From NCBI RefSeq assembly GCF_014645135.1, contig NZ_BMLH01000003.1:334396-398395 (forward strand): a stretch of 64,000 nucleotides of DNA. Direction: 5' to 3'. A model generated the notes under the pieces. That model was not told where the DNA came from. It did not search any database and saw only the letters and a program-made list of their open reading frames with translations. Source of the DNA: Rheinheimera tangshanensis (lineage in GTDB: Bacteria; Pseudomonadota; Gammaproteobacteria; Enterobacterales; Alteromonadaceae). This document shows positions 8,632-18,490 of the stretch, piece by piece. Both the position numbers and the translations under genes were made by a program. The stretch's first letter is position 1. Each line of letters starts with the position of its first letter.

Positions 8632-10653
8632 ATGAAAGCCTTGATCTTTCTGACCGCGGCTTTGTTAAGCGGTGCTGCTGTTGCCAAAACCCCACTTACT
8701 ATTGAACACTTAAATAAACTCAACAAAGTTTACGATGTCGTAGTATCCCCTGATGGTCGTTACTTGGTGTATGGCCAAAAAAATGGCGGCTTTGCTCCAG
8801 CAGATACTAGTGCCGATCTGTATTTGATTGATTTGCAGCAAAACAATAAAGTCAGCCGTTTAACCTTTAACGACGACAAAGAACACAGTGTAGCCTGGAG
8901 CCATGATGGCAGTGCGCTGTATTTTATCGCCGGCCGTTCAGGGACCTCGCAAGTCTGGCGTTTGCCTGTAACTGGTGGTGAAGCTCAACAAATCACGGAT
9001 TTGCCTTTGGATGTTGATGGTTTCTTAGTCGCAGAAGACAACAGTAAAATTGTACTGCAAATGGCCGCAAAGCCGGGTTGCGAAACCTTGTCCTGCACCG
9101 TCGAAGCGAAACAAATCAAAGCCGGACAACAAGACAGTGCTATGGTCTACGACCAGTTGATGGTAAGGCATTGGGATACCTGGGCGGATGAATTCAGAAG
9201 TCATTTATACATAGCAGATTTAACGGGCAAAAAAGTCACAGATGCCAAAGACTTATTGCCAGAATGGAATACCGACATTGCTGGTATTAAAGAAGTGTCA
9301 TTTACGCCAGATGGTAAAAATCTGGTATTCAGCGCGAAAATTCCAGGTGTCGATCAAGCCTGGCATACCAACTTTGATATTTTTCAGGTATCGGTTAAAG
9401 GTGGCGAAAAAGTCAATTTAACCCGCGATAACGCAGCCTGGGATGCCAAACCTTCATTTTCCAGCGATGGTCGCTTTATGGCCTACCTTGCGATGAAAAA
9501 ACCAGTGTACGAGGCCGATCGTTTTGGTTTGATTTTATTGGATATGGTGACAGGTCAGCGCAAAGAGCTGGCACCAGAATGGGACAGGTCCATCAGTGAC
9601 TACAAGTTTGGAGCGGACAACAGAACTATTTATGTCACAGCACAAGACACGGGCCAGCACGGTATTTTCTCTATCAACACCAGTTTTGGTGATATCAGCA
9701 AAGTCTATGCAGAGGGCACTGCCGGTGACTTAAATGTGGCAGGCAACAAACTTATTTTTACTAATCATAGCCTGGATAAACCTACGGATATTTACCAAAT
9801 CACTGCTGAAGCCGGAGCGCCAGCCGCTTTAACTCAAATCAACAAAGAGGCGTTGGCAGATATTCAGTTTGCTGAATTTGCTCAGTTTAATTTCCCTGGA
9901 GCCAATGACGAAACGGTGCATGGTTACTGGATGAAGCCTGTCAATTACAAAGAAGGTAAGCAATACCCCATTGCTTTTATCGTGCATGGTGGCCCGCAAG
10001 GCAGCTTTGGTAACATGTTTAACTACCGCTGGAATGCGCAGTTATGGGCCGCTCAGGGCTATGGCGTCGTGATGATCGACTTCCACGGCTCGACTGGCTA
10101 TGGTCAGGCTTTTACTGACTCTATTGCCCGCGACTGGGGTGGCAAGCCACTGATTGATTTACAAAAAGGTTTAGCTTTTATCACTGAAAAAGAAAAGTGG
10201 CTGGATGGCAAAAACGCCTGCGCTTTGGGTGCATCCTACGGCGGTTATATGATGAACTGGATTGCTGGTAACTGGCCTGAAGGTTTTAAATGTTTAGTCA
10301 ATCATGCTGGTTTATTTGATATGCCAAGTTTTTATGGCAGTACCGAAGAGTTGTGGTTCCCTGAACATGACATGGGCGGCCCGGTTTGGAACAAAGACGG
10401 CGATTATCAGAAGTTTAATCCGTCAGCTTTTGTCGATAACTGGAAAACGCCTATGTTGGTGATCCACGGCTTAAAAGACTACCGCGTGCCTTATGCGCAG
10501 GGACTAGCGGCTTTTACTACCTTACAGCGCAAAGGTATTGAATCCAAACTGGTGATATTCCCTGATGAAAACCACTGGATTTTAAAACCACGTAATGCCG
10601 AGCGTTGGTACAACGAAGTCTTTGACTGGATGAAATTGCATACCAGCAAATAA
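8632..10653 (+). CDS. Secreted S9 family serine peptidase (acylaminoacyl/dipeptidyl-peptidase type)
   Basis: Exported peptidase cleaving short peptides. A signal peptide ends at about residue 18 (SGAAVA-KTP). Residues about 25-400 form a WD40-like beta-propeller with repeated 'SPDGRYLVY', 'SHDGSALYF' and 'TPDGKNLVF' blades. The C-terminal alpha/beta hydrolase domain carries the triad Ser535 (GASYGGYMM), Asp616 (HGLKDYRVP) and His648 (DENHWI), all in the expected spacing. 673 residues is typical. The start has a GGGAGA site 6 bases upstream. It stands between two terminators, so it is monocistronic. Probably helps use peptides as nutrients. Confidence 0.93.
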   Translation: MKALIFLTAALLSGAAVAKTPLTIEHLNKLNKVYDVVVSPDGRYLVYGQKNGGFAPADTSADLYLIDLQQNNKVSRLTFNDDKEHSVAWSHDGSALYFIAGRSGTSQVWRLPVTGGEAQQITDLPLDVDGFLVAEDNSKIVLQMAAKPGCETLSCTVEAKQIKAGQQDSAMVYDQLMVRHWDTWADEFRSHLYIADLTGKKVTDAKDLLPEWNTDIAGIKEVSFTPDGKNLVFSAKIPGVDQAWHTNFDIFQVSVKGGEKVNLTRDNAAWDAKPSFSSDGRFMAYLAMKKPVYEADRFGLILLDMVTGQRKELAPEWDRSISDYKFGADNRTIYVTAQDTGQHGIFSINTSFGDISKVYAEGTAGDLNVAGNKLIFTNHSLDKPTDIYQITAEAGAPAALTQINKEALADIQFAEFAQFNFPGANDETVHGYWMKPVNYKEGKQYPIAFIVHGGPQGSFGNMFNYRWNAQLWAAQGYGVVMIDFHGSTGYGQAFTDSIARDWGGKPLIDLQKGLAFITEKEKWLDGKNACALGASYGGYMMNWIAGNWPEGFKCLVNHAGLFDMPSFYGSTEELWFPEHDMGGPVWNKDGDYQKFNPSAFVDNWKTPMLVIHGLKDYRVPYAQGLAAFTTLQRKGIESKLVIFPDENHWILKPRNAERWYNEVFDWMKLHTSK

Positions 10654-10668
10654 GCGGTTCTGTTCGCG

Positions 10669-10699
10669 GAAGGCTGCCTGTGCAGCCTTCTTTATTTTT
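10669..10699 (+). terminator. Terminator after the S9 peptidase gene
   Basis: Perfect stem GAAGGCTGC-CTGT-GCAGCCTTC followed by TTTATTTTT, 16 bases after the stop codon. Confidence 0.9.
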
Positions 10700-10742
10700 G
10701 TAATTTGCGTTGTGTTTCTTTACTGCAGCAATCAGCCGGATG

Positions 10743-11138
10743 ATGTCTATGCAATTTTCCGATGTGCGTCATTACTGCCTTGAGTTGATGGGAAGCGAGG
10801 AGGATTTTCCTTTTGGTCCCGATCTCTATGTCTATAAAATAAAAGGTAAAATCTTTGCTATCCTATTCACTGGACAGGGCGAAGCGCGACTGAATTTGAA
10901 ATGTGATCCGGATGAAGCTTTGGCTTTGCGAGATATTTTTCCGGCGATAAGCCCCGGTTATCATATGAATAAAAAACACTGGAATACGCTGCGTTTAGAT
11001 AACACTGTGCCGGAGCTGGAAATAAAAAGACAAATCGATCACTCCAGACTATTGGTGCTCCAATCTTTATCTAAAGTACAGAGGCAGGCCTTACAGCTCG
11101 AACCAGATCAGAAAAATAAACGACACGGACAGACATGA
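10743..11138 (+). CDS. MmcQ/YjbR family protein
   Basis: Small cytoplasmic protein of a family with a double-wing DNA-binding-like fold and no established role. Family hallmarks are visible: YCLELMGSEEDFPFGPD near the N-terminus, VYKIKGKIFAIL, LKCDPDEA, and the MNKKHWNTLRLD motif that matches the usual N-K-xHW segment. A reading from 10710 would add 11 residues unlike the family; ATG at 10743 or 10749 is more likely (a weak GGA lies just upstream). The C-terminus overlaps the following sensor gene by 4 bases (ATGA), implying coupled translation, although no functional link between them is known to me. Confidence 0.85.
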   Translation: MSMQFSDVRHYCLELMGSEEDFPFGPDLYVYKIKGKIFAILFTGQGEARLNLKCDPDEALALRDIFPAISPGYHMNKKHWNTLRLDNTVPELEIKRQIDHSRLLVLQSLSKVQRQALQLEPDQKNKRHGQT

Positions 11139-14100
11139 CTAAACCTGCTTACCCCTTAACTGCTATTCGAATTGTACTGCTGTACTGTGGTTTTGCGTTG
11201 CTGTGGATTTTTGGTTCCGACCATTTATTGCATCTGACCATCAGTGATCCTGAAGTAAATTCATTATTGGGCACAGTCAAAGGAGTGGCTTTTGTATGTA
11301 TCAGCGGCTGCATCATTTATGTGCTATTGGCCACCTGGCGAAAACAGCAGTTTTTTGATTCTGTCGTTTCAGTACGATACAAACAATTACGTGTTATTGC
11401 TGTTATTTTGGCGTTTTTGCTAGCTATACCCGCTATGGCTTACATCACCAAATCGATTCATGGTAGCCAGCTAAAAACACAAGCCCTGGCCGATCTGCGC
11501 AACGTCACTGAGATTAAAAAACAGCAGTTAGAACTCTGGTTGGCGGAGCGGCAATACGATATCAATGGGTTATCCCGAGACAGTTCATTCCGGCAAGAAT
11601 TACAGCATTACCTTGAGCAAGGAACACATATCACACAGGTACAAAATCGATTGGCCGCTCTGATTACCGAGCACTCCTTTCATTCCGTATTGTTACTTGA
11701 CCCCAAGGGTAAGCAACGACTTTTATTAGGAAGCCCTCTAAAATTCGATGTCTGGTCTGCCGGACAAGACCAGGCTCAGCCAGCCACCCAATGCGATCAC
11801 AGCAACATGGACGGATATTGCCAATTAAGCTGGTTTATACCACTGGCGATAGGGCAACAGATTTATCAGTTGGTCTTTGTGGTGGATACCAGCCTGTATT
11901 TATTTCCATCTATTCAAAACTGGCCTGTGTCCAGTCCGACCGCTGAAGTGCTGCTGGTACAGCAGCGAGGTCGTTCTGTGGTGTTTTTAAATCCATTGCG
12001 TCACCCGCAACTCTCTGCGACACACGATACTGATACTGATACTGATACTGATATTGATGGCCCGCTGTTGGTTGCAAAGGCATTGAGGCAGCGTCAATTT
12101 AATACGGCTGAAGAGTTAGATTACCGCCATCAGCAAGTACTGGGCGCTTATACACCGATACAGCAAACCAACTGGATGCTGGTCAGCAAAATAGATGTAG
12201 CGGAAGTATTGCAGCCTTTAGATACCTTGCTGCTGTGGCTGTCGATGATCTCCGGCACCTTGTTGATGCTAATGGTGCTGGGTGCTTTGTTGTATTGGCG
12301 CGAATTGATGCAGTCACATCAACTGGCATTAGCGGCTAAACAAACGGAGCAGGATAAAACGGTTCAGGCATTTTTCGATATGCCATTTTCTGGTATGGCC
12401 ATATTATCCCGCACTCATCAGCCTTTTATCCGGGTCAATCAAAAACTGCAGTCTTTGTTGGGCTACTCCGAAGCACAATTACTCAGGTTGTCCTTGCGTG
12501 ATTTGGCATTAAACCCCGAACAATTTATGGCAACCAGTTTTGCATCTAAAGATCAAAATCTGGCCCAGAGCGATATTCAGCTGCAACATCAATCAGGTCG
12601 TGTTTTAACCATCAAATTGATGATGCAACGATTTAGTCAGGAAGGCCAACCCGACCAGCTGTTGGCTACCTTTGATGATGTGACAGAAAAGCGTCAGCTT
12701 TATGCAGATTTAAGTCGTAGCCACCAGCAACTGCTGCAAAACTCACAGCAACTGGATGCTATTTTGGCGGCCAGTTCGACCGTATTACATCGTATTGAGT
12801 TAGATGGCAGCCAGTGCAGAACCAGTTGGGTGAGTAGCAATGTCGAGCGTTTATTTGGGTACAGTGTAGAACAATCCTTACGGGAACAATGGTGGGAGAA
12901 GGGCGTTCATCCCGACGATAAAGCCAGGGCAGAACTCGCCATCGAGCAAACCTTGTTGCATGGTCATTATCGTCATGAGTATCGCTTTTTTGATGCCGCT
13001 GGCTATTTACGTTTTATTCGGGATGACTTGCGTTTACTACCTGAGCTCACAAAAGGGCAGCAGCATATTATCGGAGCTATGGTTGATATTACTGAGCTCA
13101 GGCAAGCCAAACTGGAGCAGGAAGCCAGCAGTGATAAGCTGAAAACCTTATTTAATACCATGTCTGAAGGCTTGGTGTTACACGACAAAACCGGGGCAAT
13201 AGTCGATGCGAATCCTGCTGCAGAGAGCATGCTCAACTGCAGTCTGGCAGAAATGCGAGCTCAGGAGCCAAGAGCCGAAGAGTGGAAAACCATTTATGAA
13301 GACGGTTCTCAATACCCCACCGAACTTTATCCAAGCAATGAGGTGTTGCGTACCGGCGGACCTGTGCGCGATGTGGTGATGGGCATAGAACGTGGTCAGG
13401 TGCAACGCTGGCTCAAGGTAAATGCTGAACCCTTATTTGAGCAAGAGCAGTTGTCTGGTGTTTTAGTGACAGTTGATGATATTAGCGCTGAAGTGCACTT
13501 TCGTCGGGAACTAAAGCAAAGAGCTTTAGTGATGTCGAATCTTGCCGATATGGCGGCTCGTTTTTTACAGCACAGTGACTGGTTACAGTTATTACGCAGT
13601 ATGTTGCCGTCTATCACCCGAGCTTTGGATGTGGACGCTATCTATTTGTACAAGAATACAGTGCAACAAGAGCTGATCAGTGGTGCTCTGTTGACGCAGT
13701 GGCGCAGAGATCAAAAAGAACATGTCCGTACCTTCAAACAGTTAAACCATAGGTTATCCCGCTGGTATCCGGCGATTGAGCAATTAATGAAAGGAAATAT
13801 GGTTGCAGGGCAGGCAAAAGACATGGATCCGATGTTGCAACCTGTACTGAAACGTTTCCGTATTCAGGCCATAGCTCTGATGCCAGTGATGGTCGATGGT
13901 GTCTGGTGGGGATTACTTGGTGTTGAGCAGCATCACAGATGCCGCGAGTGGAATCAGGTTGAACTGGATGCTCTAAAAATGCTGGCAACAGCTTTAGGCA
14001 ACGCGGTGAAACGCCAACAGTTTGAATCGTCCCTGCAGCAGGCTGCAGCTGTGTTTGAAAGTACCCGAGAGGGGATTATGGTAACGGATGCGTCCAACCG

Positions 14101-15700
14101 TATCATTCAGGTGAATCAGTCGTTATTGCAGATGTTAGGTTATAAAGAGTCTGAAGTCATAGGCAATACTCCTGCGATGTTTTCATCAGGACGGCACGAT
14201 CAGGCCTTTTACACTCAAATGTGGCAGGAACTTTCTGAGCAGGGACACTGGCAGGGAGAAGTGTGGAACAGGCGTAAAAACGGAGAAATCTACCCTGAGC
14301 TGCTCAGTATCAGTACTATTCTCGACGCTGCCGGGGATATTAGTCATTATGTAGCTGTCTTTGCAGATATTACCCAGTTAAAAGCGTCGGAGCAGGAATT
14401 GGCGTATCTGGCGCATCATGATGTGCTGACTGACTTACCGAATCGCTTGCTGATGAGCTCACGGCTACAAAATGCGGTGGATTTAGCGAAACGGGATCAG
14501 CATCAGTTTGCGGTACTGATGATGGATCTCGATCGCTTTAAGTACATTAACGACAGTTTTGGTCACCCAGCCGGTGATGAGTTGTTAAAACTGGTGGCTG
14601 CCTCTTTGAAACAACGTTTACGTGAAATAGATACTGTGGCCCGCTTTGGTGGAGATGAATTTATTATTCTGCTGGAGCAACTACATCAAAGTGAAGATGC
14701 CGCTCGTTTCGCGACCCAATTGATCAACGACATGAGTCAACCCTGGCTGTTAAGTAACAATGCGGAAGTCAGGATTGGTGCAAGTATTGGTATTTCTGTG
14801 TATCCGGATCATGGCACAGAAGGAGAGACGTTACTCAGCAACGCCGATGCTGCCTTGTACCGAGCGAAAGAGCAGGGGCGGGGGCGTTTTGCGTATTACT
14901 CTGATGATTTAACTCTGTATGCCCGCCAGCGTATTGATTTAGAAGCTCGCTTGCGTGGAGCTTTGGCGCAGGATCAGTTTTTGGTGTATTACCAACCACA
15001 GCTCGAGATCGAAACCGGCCGCATTGTGGGTGCTGAAGCCTTGGTGCGCTGGAATGATCCTATCGAGGGACTGATAGCGCCAGCACGTTTTATTCCCATA
15101 GCGGAAGATACAGGACTGATTGGATCTATAGGGGATTGGGTGCTCGCACAAACCTGTCGTCAAGGGGCCTTGTGGCGCGAAGCAGGTTTACCCGATCTGA
15201 AACTAGCCGTGAATTTATCTTCACATCAGTTCAGTCATGGAAATATTGGAGCTCAGACAGCGCAGATCCTAAATGAGACGGGCTTCCCTGCCAGGTTCCT
15301 GGAGCTTGAACTCACGGAGAGCGCCATTATGTCACGTGAACAACAAGCTGAGCTGGTGCTGTCTGATTTGCATCAAATGGGGGTCAATCTTGCCATTGAT
15401 GACTTTGGCACAGGCTATTCCTCCTTTGCTTATTTACAACGTTATCAGTTGGATGTACTGAAAATAGATAAAAGTTTTATTGATGATGTGGCAGAGAATA
15501 CTGAAAGTCAGGCCATAGTCACTGCTATTATCTCTATGGCACATATTCTCGGATTAAAAGCTCTGGCTGAAGGGGTTGAACAACAGGCACAGCTGGAGTT
15601 CCTGCGTCAGCAAGGCTGTGATTATTATCAAGGCTATTTATGCAGTAAACCTTTGCCCGCTGAAAAATTTGAACAACTGGTGCGCAATCAGAACTTCTGA
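11135..15700 (+). CDS. Membrane-bound multi-PAS/GAF diguanylate cyclase and c-di-GMP phosphodiesterase
   Basis: Very large (1521 residues) c-di-GMP sensor enzyme. Order: three membrane segments within about residues 8-107, a periplasmic region to about 365, a fourth segment (366-390), PAS domains near 415-515, 540-650 and 668-785, a GAF domain near 800-960, a fourth PAS near 965-1085, then GGDEF and EAL. GGDEF (1172-1176) is intact and preceded by an RxxD inhibitory site (REID, 1163-1166). EAL (1301-1303) is intact, with ELTES, DDFGTGYSS, KIDKSF and EGVE all present, so both activities are plausible. The ligand is unknown. The periplasmic part contains a hexanucleotide-encoded Asp-Thr run. 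Overlaps the MmcQ gene by 4 bases. Confidence 0.94.
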   Translation: MTKPAYPLTAIRIVLLYCGFALLWIFGSDHLLHLTISDPEVNSLLGTVKGVAFVCISGCIIYVLLATWRKQQFFDSVVSVRYKQLRVIAVILAFLLAIPAMAYITKSIHGSQLKTQALADLRNVTEIKKQQLELWLAERQYDINGLSRDSSFRQELQHYLEQGTHITQVQNRLAALITEHSFHSVLLLDPKGKQRLLLGSPLKFDVWSAGQDQAQPATQCDHSNMDGYCQLSWFIPLAIGQQIYQLVFVVDTSLYLFPSIQNWPVSSPTAEVLLVQQRGRSVVFLNPLRHPQLSATHDTDTDTDTDIDGPLLVAKALRQRQFNTAEELDYRHQQVLGAYTPIQQTNWMLVSKIDVAEVLQPLDTLLLWLSMISGTLLMLMVLGALLYWRELMQSHQLALAAKQTEQDKTVQAFFDMPFSGMAILSRTHQPFIRVNQKLQSLLGYSEAQLLRLSLRDLALNPEQFMATSFASKDQNLAQSDIQLQHQSGRVLTIKLMMQRFSQEGQPDQLLATFDDVTEKRQLYADLSRSHQQLLQNSQQLDAILAASSTVLHRIELDGSQCRTSWVSSNVERLFGYSVEQSLREQWWEKGVHPDDKARAELAIEQTLLHGHYRHEYRFFDAAGYLRFIRDDLRLLPELTKGQQHIIGAMVDITELRQAKLEQEASSDKLKTLFNTMSEGLVLHDKTGAIVDANPAAESMLNCSLAEMRAQEPRAEEWKTIYEDGSQYPTELYPSNEVLRTGGPVRDVVMGIERGQVQRWLKVNAEPLFEQEQLSGVLVTVDDISAEVHFRRELKQRALVMSNLADMAARFLQHSDWLQLLRSMLPSITRALDVDAIYLYKNTVQQELISGALLTQWRRDQKEHVRTFKQLNHRLSRWYPAIEQLMKGNMVAGQAKDMDPMLQPVLKRFRIQAIALMPVMVDGVWWGLLGVEQHHRCREWNQVELDALKMLATALGNAVKRQQFESSLQQAAAVFESTREGIMVTDASNRIIQVNQSLLQMLGYKESEVIGNTPAMFSSGRHDQAFYTQMWQELSEQGHWQGEVWNRRKNGEIYPELLSISTILDAAGDISHYVAVFADITQLKASEQELAYLAHHDVLTDLPNRLLMSSRLQNAVDLAKRDQHQFAVLMMDLDRFKYINDSFGHPAGDELLKLVAASLKQRLREIDTVARFGGDEFIILLEQLHQSEDAARFATQLINDMSQPWLLSNNAEVRIGASIGISVYPDHGTEGETLLSNADAALYRAKEQGRGRFAYYSDDLTLYARQRIDLEARLRGALAQDQFLVYYQPQLEIETGRIVGAEALVRWNDPIEGLIAPARFIPIAEDTGLIGSIGDWVLAQTCRQGALWREAGLPDLKLAVNLSSHQFSHGNIGAQTAQILNETGFPARFLELELTESAIMSREQQAELVLSDLHQMGVNLAIDDFGTGYSSFAYLQRYQLDVLKIDKSFIDDVAENTESQAIVTAIISMAHILGLKALAEGVEQQAQLEFLRQQGCDYYQGYLCSKPLPAEKFEQLVRNQNF
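12026..12055 (+). repeat. In-frame hexanucleotide repeat (GATACT x4 plus GATATT)
   Basis: Four perfect GATACT units and one imperfect unit encode alternating Asp-Thr (residues 298-308) in the periplasmic sensor region of the GGDEF/EAL protein. Because units are 6 bases, slippage would change length by two residues without shifting the frame. Confidence 0.9.
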
Positions 15701-15706
15701 TTGCGC
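15682..15706. terminator. Palindromic hairpin between convergent genes
   Basis: Perfect 12-base arms GCGCAATCAGAA / TTCTGATTGCGC with a single-base centre, overlapping the last codons and stop of the GGDEF/EAL gene and ending 5 bases before the convergent M48 gene. Likely a bidirectional transcription stop, though T runs are short. Confidence 0.6.
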
Positions 15707-15710
15707 GATC

Positions 15711-17567
15711 TTAAGCAACAGACTGATCCGGACCGACAGGAATTTCCAGCAATAACGCCAGCGCCTGTAATAACATGGCTTCCTGATCATTAACCAGCTG
15801 ATCGGCCTGTACTGCTATTTTTAGCATCTGCCATAACTGCTGTTTCAGGCGTGGCGTGCTGTGAATAAGGGCGGGCAACTGTTCAGTCAGCTGCGAGAGG
15901 CTCATAGCAGGACGAGCAGTGGCAGAAGGCAAAGCAAGCAGCTGTAAACCACTACTCCAGGCTTGCTGCTGTAATTTTTCATCTTTGGCTTGTTGGGCAC
16001 ACAACGACAGTAAGGCCAGCACAGATTGCTGAACCTGCGCCAGATTGCTGCTGCGATCCCTGCGATGCAACAGTGAAGGATTAAACTGACTGCCAACACA
16101 GTGTTGTAACCAATTCAGTATTGTCCATTCCAATAAATCTTCCTGACCATCACAGCGGCTCAGGTTCTGGCATAACGTCTGAAATTCAACAAACTGCTGC
16201 TGCGACAACTGTTTTAAAGCCGGTACGGCTATTTGAATTAACTGCAGCTTTTGCCTGCCTGATAAACGACTGACTTCATCGTATAACCTATCGATATTCT
16301 GCAGCAGTTGAGGGTCGCCATGCGCTTTGACCATAGCCCACTGTTTTTCCAGATGTTCGGTCTGAAGAAGACAAGCACAGCACAAAGCTGGAGCTGAAAG
16401 GGCGTGACGGCTAGTCTCCAGCAAAAATGCCGGCAATACAGATAGCACCGCCGCAGATTGCCGATGTCCGATTTGAACTGTGGCTGAAGACTGTTCGCTG
16501 CTTTGCTGTTTCAGCTGTGTTTCGGTCGGGAAAACTCCGTCCCAGCTTGGATCCAGCCGTTTGATCCGTTGCTGTAAAGGCGGGTGCGTGGCAAATAGGC
16601 TGCTCCAGCGACTGATGGCTTCAGCAAAAAATAAGTGACTCATTTCATCTGCATTAGGGTTTTTAACCTGACTGCCGAACGTTGCTGCGCCTATAGATTT
16701 GAGTGCACCCGCTATGCCTGATGGATTGCGGGTAAATTGCACAGCGCTGGCATCGGCTAAAAACTCACGCTGACGGCTAACGGCAGCTTTGATCAGGCTG
16801 CCAAAAAAAGTGCCTAAATAACCCAATACCATCAGGCCTAAGGCTAAACCTAAAATACCACCGCCATTGTCTTTTGATTTTGAGCTACCAGCCCCCACAG
16901 CTCTGTGACGACCCATGCTGCGAAGCAGGAAATAGCCGGAATGACCGATAAATTCAATGCCATGCAATAAGGCTATCAGACGGATATTCAGTCGCATATC
17001 GCCATTTAAGATATGACTGAATTCATGGGCTATCACTCCTTGTAATTGATCGCGGTTTAAAAGGTTCAGGCATCCCTGAGTAACGCCTATCACCGCATCA
17101 GCTGGCGAATAACCTGCAGCAAAAGCATTGATTGATGATTCGTTCATCAGGTAGACCGGAGGCACAGGTACTCCTGCTGCAATGGCCATCTCTTCAACAA
17201 TATTCAGTAGCCGTTGTTGTTTGTTGTCCGCCAGTTGATAGTCTACCAGGCGACCGCCCAGCGCTTTAGCGACCACTTGACCGCCCTGACTCAGTTCTGC
17301 CCGCTTGATGCTGACCACCACAGCGATCACTGCAAACACCAACAGGCTGACCCAGCCCATCATGTGCCACGGCAGTTGATTGAACCAGTCCGGATGCTGT
17401 GGGCTGAGCAGCAACTGATACTGCTCCGGCTCCATCACACCTAAAGTGACCATCACTAACAGATTGGTCAGGATCAAAAGCGTGATCACCGCCAGAGTAA
17501 ATAACAACACCAGGAGTTTGGTATTGCTGCGCGCCTGATCCTGAGCGGCAAAAAAGTTGCTGGCCAT
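15711..17567 (-). CDS. M48 family (HtpX/Ste24-like) membrane zinc metalloprotease with long C-terminal extension
   Basis: Integral inner-membrane protease thought to act in membrane protein quality control. Two N-terminal membrane segments (about 18-45 and 70-90), then the zinc motif HEFSH near residue 181 in GVIAHEFSHILNGDMR, two more hydrophobic segments (about 230-265), and the downstream REFLADASAV glutamate motif. About 618 residues, roughly twice HtpX. The extra C-terminal 270 residues are helical and rich in Leu and Gln, without a domain I recognise. It lies 5 bases after lemA, a pairing common in proteobacteria. A substrate is not known. Confidence 0.9.
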   Translation of the reverse strand: MASNFFAAQDQARSNTKLLVLLFTLAVITLLILTNLLVMVTLGVMEPEQYQLLLSPQHPDWFNQLPWHMMGWVSLLVFAVIAVVVSIKRAELSQGGQVVAKALGGRLVDYQLADNKQQRLLNIVEEMAIAAGVPVPPVYLMNESSINAFAAGYSPADAVIGVTQGCLNLLNRDQLQGVIAHEFSHILNGDMRLNIRLIALLHGIEFIGHSGYFLLRSMGRHRAVGAGSSKSKDNGGGILGLALGLMVLGYLGTFFGSLIKAAVSRQREFLADASAVQFTRNPSGIAGALKSIGAATFGSQVKNPNADEMSHLFFAEAISRWSSLFATHPPLQQRIKRLDPSWDGVFPTETQLKQQSSEQSSATVQIGHRQSAAVLSVLPAFLLETSRHALSAPALCCACLLQTEHLEKQWAMVKAHGDPQLLQNIDRLYDEVSRLSGRQKLQLIQIAVPALKQLSQQQFVEFQTLCQNLSRCDGQEDLLEWTILNWLQHCVGSQFNPSLLHRRDRSSNLAQVQQSVLALLSLCAQQAKDEKLQQQAWSSGLQLLALPSATARPAMSLSQLTEQLPALIHSTPRLKQQLWQMLKIAVQADQLVNDQEAMLLQALALLLEIPVGPDQSVA

Positions 17568-17572
17568 CGCGC

Positions 17573-18163
17573 TTAGAAACTGACTTTAGGTGCAGTCTGG
17601 ATCTCTGCACTATCAGCAAATTCCAGCAGTTTGGCATCGTTTTGATGACCAAATAAACCGGCAAATATCACGGGCGGGAAACTTTGTTTATAGCTGTTGT
17701 ATTCGGTCACTGCATCATTAAAAGCCTGACGAGCAAAGGCTACTTTATTTTCGGTGCTGATCAGCTCTTCGGTCAGCTGCATCATAGTCTGATTGGCTTT
17801 TAAATCAGGATAAGCTTCCATCACCATACTGAATTTAGTCATAGCACCTTGTAGTGCTGATTCTGCTCCGGCCAGTTGACTGATAGCGCCTGCATCGCCG
17901 GGCTGAGCCGCAGCCGCTGCTAATTGGCTCATGGCACTGTTACGCGCAGCTATCACCGCTTCGAGTGTTTCGCGTTCATGGGACATATAGGCTTTGGCGG
18001 TTTCCACCAGATTAGGAATTAAGTCGTAGCGGCGTTTTAGCTGTACTTCAATTTGGGAAAAGGCATTTTGAAATCGATTTTTCAGCTTCACCAATTGGTT
18101 ATAAATAGCCATGATGAAAAACAAAATAACAGCGGCGATCACTAAGCTAATGATGGTGGTCAT
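17573..18163 (-). CDS. LemA family membrane protein
   Basis: About 196 residues: one N-terminal membrane anchor (IISLVIAAVILFFIMAIYNQ) followed by a long helical-bundle domain with the family signature KNRFQNAFSQIEVQLKRRYD and LIPNLVETAKAY at about residues 28-62. Later segments MQLTEELISTENKVAFARQ and FNDAVTEYN are also typical. Role unclear; frequently encoded with an M48 protease, as here, where it is the first gene of a two-gene operon. No terminator separates the two. Confidence 0.93.
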   Translation of the reverse strand: MTTIISLVIAAVILFFIMAIYNQLVKLKNRFQNAFSQIEVQLKRRYDLIPNLVETAKAYMSHERETLEAVIAARNSAMSQLAAAAAQPGDAGAISQLAGAESALQGAMTKFSMVMEAYPDLKANQTMMQLTEELISTENKVAFARQAFNDAVTEYNSYKQSFPPVIFAGLFGHQNDAKLLEFADSAEIQTAPKVSF

Positions 18164-18490
18164 GGGATTTCCTTATTACCAATAATAGAATCTATTCCAT
18201 GCCACTCTAGCATTGTAAAAATTAGTTGAATAGCTTAAGCACTGTGCAGACAAAGTGGTGATGGGGTTGTCGCTTGGTCGCTCTGTGTTTTACAGCAGTA
18301 TGCTCACTTCATGCACCAATGAAAAAACAAAGGTCTGAATACAAAGCTGCCTACAATTAATTACAAAAGAAAAGTAGTTCTTCCCTCATGATTTGGTTGT
18401 TTGTTGCCGCTTTGGTGAAAAGCGTCCTCAGTCTTTTTTGACAACTGGGGGAGATGAAATTTTATTTAGTGTTAACGTGGAGTTAGTGGT
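18164..18490. other. Intergenic region between divergent lemA and the di-haem lipoprotein gene
   Basis: No gene seen. A possible plus-strand promoter is TTGACA at 18438-18443 with the weak -10 TTTATT at 18461-18466 (17-base spacing). GGAG at 18479-18482 is the ribosome site for the gene at 18491. Confidence 0.5.

Noticed and set aside
17266..17664. 132-codon frame overlapping the lemA-M48 junction
   Set aside because: Out-of-frame shadow of two well-identified genes.
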